Below, piece by piece: positions 58,519 to 64,000 of a stretch of DNA of 64,000 nucleotides. The position numbers and the translations under genes are program-made. The stretch spans positions 115,318,021-115,382,020 of the forward strand of contig CM045767.1 in the NCBI GenBank assembly GCA_025200525.1, written 5' to 3'. A model generated the notes under the pieces. The model was given only the letters and a program-made list of their open reading frames with translations, made no database searches and was not told where the DNA came from. The stretch comes from Camellia lanceoleosa. Lineage: Eukaryota > Streptophyta > Magnoliopsida > Ericales > Theaceae. How positions within the stretch are numbered: the stretch's first letter is position 1; the number at the start of each line of letters is the position of its first letter.

Positions 58519-60742
58519 CTGAGGATTGAAAGGCAGCTTGGGTTTTGTGTGAAATGGTGATTGGTGAGTGATCTCAGGCCACTCAATTAATCGTCTACTT
58601 AAAGAAAGCTCTACTTTGCAATATATTCCCATAAGAAATCATCGTGCAACACGTGTACTTGTTAATTAATAACTAACAATATGTTCGAACAAGTAGTACG
58701 GAATAAAAATAAAAAGGTAAACTACCAATAGATCTTAATAGTTGAATTTAATATTCCCATCAAGTCCTATTGAAAATAAATCCTATTAAAATTGTCGTTT
58801 TGTGACATTTTTTGCACATGTCACTAAAAATTGACAATTAGTGATTTTTTTTTTGTCACAGTTATATAAATTGTCGCTAAAACTTACAATTAGTAACGTT
58901 TTTCTGTGACAAATTTTTCAAACTGCTGTTGAAAGTTGAAAGTTAAAAATTTAGTGACAAACGAATTCACAAGATATCCATTAAACAATAATAAAACAAG
59001 ACTCATACTATAGTTTCAAATATATATCTATGTACACATACATATAGATTTAGGAATTCAAACAAATAGATGAAACAAAGATTTTCCGAGTTTGTGACGG
59101 ATGGCTTCGGCTGATAAATTGAGTGAGACATTCCGGGCATATTTGTCTTCTCAAAATTTATTGAATTTGACGATAAAAGTGAATTTTATATAACATTATG
59201 ACTACAAGCAAAATAGTTATAAAAAAATGCTTTCTGTTACACAGCAGTTTCATAAGTCAAAAATCACAAGGGCCGGATTTGAAAGTGTCAGAAACCTCAA
59301 GGGAGGTCAGTGTATGTGTAATTTAGTCAAATAAAAATAAGAATAATTTGATGCTTGTGGTGCTGAAACAGGCTGCTACCCTTGGGCTGTAATGATGCGG
59401 AATTAAGCTTAAACACTTGCCATGTATGAGGAAACTAACAGCAAAGATCAAGCTCCAGCAGTTGCAGGTACTTCACAAATTCCTTGATTCCACAAGGAAT
59501 CCTTCCCAGTCCAAGATGATACAGCCTTTAAAACTCCATCAAGGATTTGAATAATATCCATAATCAGCACCTGGGTCCTTTAACAAAGTCCCTGCACCAC
59601 TATCAGAATGAGGGTGCAAATTAAAACTAGATCGATGAGTCCAAACCTAATTCATAAGGGCCCGTTTGCTTTAGCTTTGTAGAGCATGCTGATACTCTAT
59701 TTGATCAAGTCAATTACCAGTACATGAGCTTCAATTGGAGCAAAAACATGAATGAAATTCTGATAGTCATCACAATCAACACAAGAATATAGTGTGCTAA
59801 TAAATACCAATAGAATAATATAAAACTAATATTGTATTTGAAATAGCTCAGAAGAAAAGGAACAGTTGTTGATTCAACAAGAATTTTCTGTTGCCATTGA
59901 ATTATGTCAGCACCGAGGTATGTGAGTGGGGTTGCTTAGTGCGGCAGCGGCGATATGAACCTTCAAAAGAGGGGGGAATCAAAAAATTTGACAGGTTGAA
60001 AGAATTATGAGGCATTATGCACAAGATACAGAAATGGAAATTATAAATCAACAATAGGCATTCGAACGTGGCGAGAATTGCCTCTCCCGCTACTGGAAAG
60101 TGTATCAACTTCTAAATGGTTTATTCATCTATCTTTTTATTTATTTATTTTTTTTCTTCCATTTAACAATGACAATCTTATCTATGATGTAAAGCCTCCC
60201 AAGCTTTGTATAAATCTCATAGAGCACAAAGACCAAACATTATTGTAATTTCTACCCAATTTAGCACTACTACGATAGTTATGCCTCTTCCAACAACACA
60301 TTCAGAGATATTTAATCATCTACGCTACTAATACCATAAATTCTCCTTCAGAAAACTAGTTGATGACCACATACCTAAGAAAGAAATCTCCAAAGGTACC
60401 ACTGGCGGTCATTTGTCAAAAATCCCTAAGAAATGACCACTTGTACATAATTCAAGGGACTGAAAAAGAATCTATTTGAATTTGTAACATGTTAATTAAA
60501 ATACTGCAGAGAGCGAGGTAACAAATAGTCTACAAGAATCTACAACATGTGAAAATAATGTTGCAAAGTCATGTAGCAACAAGTCCAAAATTATTGATGG
60601 AGAAATATGAGCCCATGTCAATATATAACAAAAGACAAAAAATAAAAAATAAAAAAATAAATATAAAAATAAAAAAAGGGAGCTTCACCTAATAATATAT
60701 ATCATAATATGTATGTAGCTTTACCTTCACAGCTTAAGCACT
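58452..60742. other. Intergenic region
   Basis: It holds the 5' flank of the REVEILLE pseudogene and the 3' flank of the PPR gene. A MITE-like segment at 58780-58965 has recurring gtcactaaaa/ttagtgac words in both directions. I see no gene in the rest. Confidence 0.5.
58780..58965. mobile_element. MITE-like segment with repeated (t)gtcactaaaa words
   Basis: gtcactaaaaattgacaattagtga is followed by tgtcac, gtcgctaaaac, tagtaac, ctgtgac and tttagtgac, an inverted-repeat pattern of a common plant foldback type. Boundaries are not sharp. Confidence 0.45.
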
Positions 60743-62665
60743 TTACTCAATCTCTTGCATTCCATGACTATCTTTGGGCATGAACTTCTTTATCACTTCT
60801 TGGAGAGCAGGATCTTGTCCTTTAGTTGAGAGTATATCTATGATTAAGGAAGAATTGGATGCATCTACTGAAAAACCCCTTTGAACCATTTCTTCAACCA
60901 GCATTAATGCCTCATTGCACTTGTGTTGTCTAATAAATCCTCGGATAATAGTGTTGTAAGTGACATCATTTGGCAAACAACCATTATGTTCCATTTTAAC
61001 AAACAACTCTTTAGCTTCATGCAGTAGGCCTTCTTTACAAAAACCATGTATCATCGTAGTGTATGTCTTAACATCAGGTTTTAATCCCTTGGAAGAAAGG
61101 TTACTGAAAAGGGCCCTTGCAGTATCAAGCTTTTTATCCTTGCAAAATGCATTAATAAGAATATTGTACTTAACAATATCAAGATGTAAACTGTTGCTTT
61201 CCATCATGTGAAATAATGACAATGCTTCAGAAATATGCCCATTTTTGCACAACCCATCCAATATGATACCATAAGTTTGAGAATTTGGAATTATGCCTTC
61301 AACTTGCATATCATTAAAAAGTTTTTGAGCAGCTCCACATCTACCTGTTTGAAACAAACCCCGTAACATAGCACTGAAAGTACCATTGTCGGGTTTCAAC
61401 CCCTTTCGAGGCAATTCTCGAAAGAGATGCATGGCCTCATCTATTTTCATTTTCTTGCAATATCCATTGATTAGAATGTTATAGCTAAAAACATTGGGGT
61501 GAAGGCCCCTCTCCACCATGGTATTCAACACTCTGATTGCTTCATCCATTTGGCCTTGCAAACAATATCCATCCATTAGAGTACTGTATGTGACTACATT
61601 AGGATCCACACCTCTTTGTATCATGACTTCAAGTACCCCCTTTGCCTCTTTCATCTTCCCTTCCTTGGTGCATGCATCCAACAAAACACTATACGTATGA
61701 ACATTCGGAGCAATACCACGATCCAACATTTCTTTGAACATTTCAGTAGCCTCCTTCCACTGACCAAAATTACATAGGCCATGAATCAAAGAAGTATAAG
61801 TGACAACATTCGGGAAAATACCCTTTTTATCCATTGTAGAAAAGAGTTTGAGAGCATCATCCACCATTCTATCCTTGCAAAGACTGTCAATGATCGTGGT
61901 ATACACTACGGTGTCAGGTTTACAACTTCCCTCTTCCATAATCCTAAGCAAACTAACAGCCCTGATAGTGTTCCCCGTTCTGCAGAGCCCATTGAAAATG
62001 GTTCCATACATAACCACGTTGGGTTCAATTTCTCTACTTCTCATTAATTTCTTAAACAACTCCACAGCTTGAGGAGTTTTATCTTGCAAAATAAGTCCAT
62101 TAATCAGAGTTGTGAAGGTAATTACACTGGGTGTATAGCCGCGTTTGAAGAGGGTACCCAAAAGAGACAATCCAAAATCGACTCGATTAAGGTGACAGTA
62201 ACAGTTAATAGCAATGTTGAAGGTGTAGAAATCGACCTGAATGCCTTGGAGCTGTTGCAACTTGTTATGAATAAGAGAAAGAGCAGTGGCGTAATGACCC
62301 ATTTTCAAAATAGAGCCTAAAGCTTTGTTGAATTGAGAAATTGGGGGCAAAGGTCGCATTCGGAGCATGCGATTGAAGGAAATTAAAGCAGAATGAAGAT
62401 GATTGGGACCCAAATTGCATGGTTGTTTGGGTAAGGCTACAGGTTTACGTTTGCGTCCTCGAGGAGGAGAAGTAGGGTTTTTGGTGGTGTTAGAGAGAGA
62501 ACGAATTAGAACAAACAAGAAACAAGAGGGATGATTGACTTTAACTAGTAGAGATGGAGATTGAGATGGAGATTTGGAAGTACCTTTTAATAGCCAATTA
62601 TTGCAGTAAGCTATTCTTGGTCCAATTACGGAAGAAAAAGAAAATCTTCTTCTTCTGCTTGACAT
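60743..62665 (-). CDS. P-class pentatricopeptide repeat protein, Rf-like type
   Basis: An intronless frame of 640 residues. The longest open frame starts at 62839, but I prefer the ATG at 62663-62665 (MSSRRRRFSFSS): it gives an Arg/Ser-rich, acid-poor N-terminus typical of mitochondrial presequences, and it follows a GA-rich 5' UTR (62695-62714). HLHSALISFNRML and PLPPISQFNKALGSILKM match the N-terminal block of the RFL clade. About 14 PPR motifs follow with almost perfect 35-residue spacing (for example VVTYSTLMDGYC, KTYTTMIHGFC), and a short non-repeat tail ends MQEIE. No E, DYW or SMR domain is present. Members bind specific organellar RNAs and affect their processing; some are fertility restorers. 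No stops or frameshifts are seen. The RFL assignment is inferred from motif pattern. Confidence 0.93.
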   Translation of the reverse strand: MSSRRRRFSFSSVIGPRIAYCNNWLLKGTSKSPSQSPSLLVKVNHPSCFLFVLIRSLSNTTKNPTSPPRGRKRKPVALPKQPCNLGPNHLHSALISFNRMLRMRPLPPISQFNKALGSILKMGHYATALSLIHNKLQQLQGIQVDFYTFNIAINCYCHLNRVDFGLSLLGTLFKRGYTPSVITFTTLINGLILQDKTPQAVELFKKLMRSREIEPNVVMYGTIFNGLCRTGNTIRAVSLLRIMEEGSCKPDTVVYTTIIDSLCKDRMVDDALKLFSTMDKKGIFPNVVTYTSLIHGLCNFGQWKEATEMFKEMLDRGIAPNVHTYSVLLDACTKEGKMKEAKGVLEVMIQRGVDPNVVTYSTLMDGYCLQGQMDEAIRVLNTMVERGLHPNVFSYNILINGYCKKMKIDEAMHLFRELPRKGLKPDNGTFSAMLRGLFQTGRCGAAQKLFNDMQVEGIIPNSQTYGIILDGLCKNGHISEALSLFHMMESNSLHLDIVKYNILINAFCKDKKLDTARALFSNLSSKGLKPDVKTYTTMIHGFCKEGLLHEAKELFVKMEHNGCLPNDVTYNTIIRGFIRQHKCNEALMLVEEMVQRGFSVDASNSSLIIDILSTKGQDPALQEVIKKFMPKDSHGMQEIE

Positions 62666-64000
62666 CTTCTTCAATCTCAGCTCTGTGTCGGCGAGGAGAG
62701 AGAGAGAGAGAGAGTAGTAGATACTGAACCGTGTAGCAAATGAATGCTCGCTCCTCTCGGTTTGGTTTGGTTTGATTTTTAGAATTGGTTTTCTGAGATT
62801 TAAAAAAATAAAAATAAAATTGGGAGCCATAAATCTCATTTCTAAGACATACCATAAAATTTAAATCATTTTTTTGTTATTGCATTAAACCTCATTCAGT
62901 GGAGTAAGACTAAAATATTCGCTTTCATTTCTCCCGCGCATACTCCATTTTGAAAACCCAACCATTCCTATTTCATCTCTTCACTCCACAACATACTCAT
63001 TCCTCCAAAAAAAAAACAAAAAAAAACTCATAATTGGTACCAAAAAATTCTCAAACTGTTACCCTAAATTTCACATCACCTCAACACCTTTGTCCTCCAC
63101 CACCAACCATCACCGGCCACTGCTATTCCACATCAATGCACCACTGCAAAGGTTTACATCGGAAGGATTGGGGTTCGTTCTTTCGTGATTCTCTCCGGTC
63201 GTCGATCTTCATATCCTATCCACAATGAGAAGCAAAAGTAAGCATCATCCTTCCACCCTCTATTTTTCAATCAATAATAATATAATCTAATCATAAATGT
63301 ATATGTTTACATTGCCCCTATTATTATTGTTGTTTTTGGATTTCATTTTGTAATAAACTCCCTATTTTCACTCTTTATCTAAGTTGGTGATGTTGATTTT
63401 TTATTGAATATGAATAACATTAACAAACAAATGTATAATTTATATTCCTTTGTTATTTAATGTTGTTTGTAGTTGTGATTTGGTAATGAACTCTGTTTTT
63501 TTCCCTCTGTCAATGTCGGTATTGTTGGTTGTTGATGTCCATAGAACCCCCAATTTCTCCCCAAATTGAAATATGATGGAATATGATGTAAACATCATAT
63601 TGGCAACTGTACAATATTTACAAGGTGATCGAATGTGATGTGAATATGGTGTAAATATTGACATTCATGTAAATATCTACTTCAATGTCAATATTCACAT
63701 TATGAATGTAATGTAGATATTCAACTTCTGACATCAATGGAATATGATTAAATATTTACAGAGTTGTTGGTATTGTTGCTTGTTGATGGTTATAAAACAA
63801 TTAGAGTCCCTAATCTTGGATGGTTGTCAACCCTCTTTTGGTTCAATGTGTATTCCATTATACATAATGTTAATATTTACATCAGACTGTTAAATATTGG
63901 TAATGACTTGTTTGTCTTAAATTGTCATGTGTTATTATTTTGTAATCAACTCCCTATCTCCTCCCTTGTGTCAATGTCAGAGTTTTTAGTGCTGTTGGTT
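62666..64000. other. Right flank, 5' side of the PPR gene, with degenerate repeats
   Basis: 62666-62840 holds the PPR 5' UTR, with an (AG) run at 62695-62714. A small frame at 63034-63228 is unconvincing; atgagaagcaaaa followed by gtaagc at about 63225-63242 could be a tiny first exon of a rightward gene. From 63340 a ~65-bp unit (gtaat.aactc...tcaatgtcggt..tgttggt) recurs imperfectly at about 63350, 63485 and 63935, with a tgtaaatatt-rich stretch between (63595-63760). Confidence 0.4.

Noticed and set aside
59902..60108. 68-residue minus-strand frame downstream of the PPR gene
   Set aside because: No motif, and it is separated from the PPR stop by stop-rich AT sequence.
62666..62839. Upstream extension of the PPR frame to 62839
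   Set aside because: The extra 58 residues come from AT-rich and GA-repeat sequence resembling promoter and 5' UTR. The ATG at 62665 gives a better presequence.
1..64000. tRNA and rRNA genes
   Set aside because: I looked for box A/B-like and cloverleaf-like patterns by eye and saw none; a covariance-model scan would be needed to exclude them.

Overview
This window is a piece of a eudicot nuclear genome, probably a woody or otherwise large-genome plant. It is long, AT-rich and poor in genes, with large nested LTR retrotransposons, many short foldback elements, GT-AG introns, an intronless P-class PPR gene of the Rf-like type, and a REVEILLE-type (SHAQKYF MYB) locus. Nothing looks bacterial or viral. 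Most of the 64 kb is dead transposon. The only gene that looks fully intact is the PPR gene near the right end.

Left end (1-1.5 kb): three minus-strand exons of a Ulp1/C48-type protease domain. Its N-terminal side is cut off where a truncated LTR begins. From about 1.5 to 25.9 kb lies one Tat/Ogre-lineage Ty3/Gypsy element: 5' LTR (truncated), primer site, gag, protease, RT, two RNase H domains, integrase, two intron-containing ANTISENSE genes (a DUF7745-like protein and a plant mobile domain protein), a 44-bp minisatellite, polypurine tract and a 4.2-kb 3' LTR. It is dead: at least 22 in-frame stops (15 are TAG), three frameshifts, and a lysine in place of the catalytic glutamate of integrase. 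It sits against a reversed fragment of a related LTR (25.9-28.1 kb).

From 28.5 to 47.4 kb is a second Ty3/Gypsy element, chromovirus/Tekay-like by its ends, which carries only gag and no pol. Three solo LTRs are nested in it: two ~2.6-kb copies of one family (one in gag, one in the 3' LTR) and a reversed 4.8-kb LTR related to the first element. Each shows a 5-bp target duplication, and the empty site can be read in the paralogous 5' LTR for the two insertions in the 3' LTR.

From 47.4 to 64 kb the sequence is genic or intergenic. It holds several MITE-like foldbacks, a REVEILLE-like pseudogene (minus, 50.0-58.5 kb) with a stop at the first conserved MYB Trp and a large transposon-filled last intron, the PPR gene (minus, 60.7-62.7 kb), and a short AT-rich right flank with degenerate repeats.

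The signals most worth a second look are: clusters of GGCCGATCGGCC-type palindromes in the LTRs and just upstream of each antisense gene of the Tat element; a different palindrome (CGCTCGAGCG) clustered in two other LTR families; the TAG-biased decay; and the paired antisense genes themselves.
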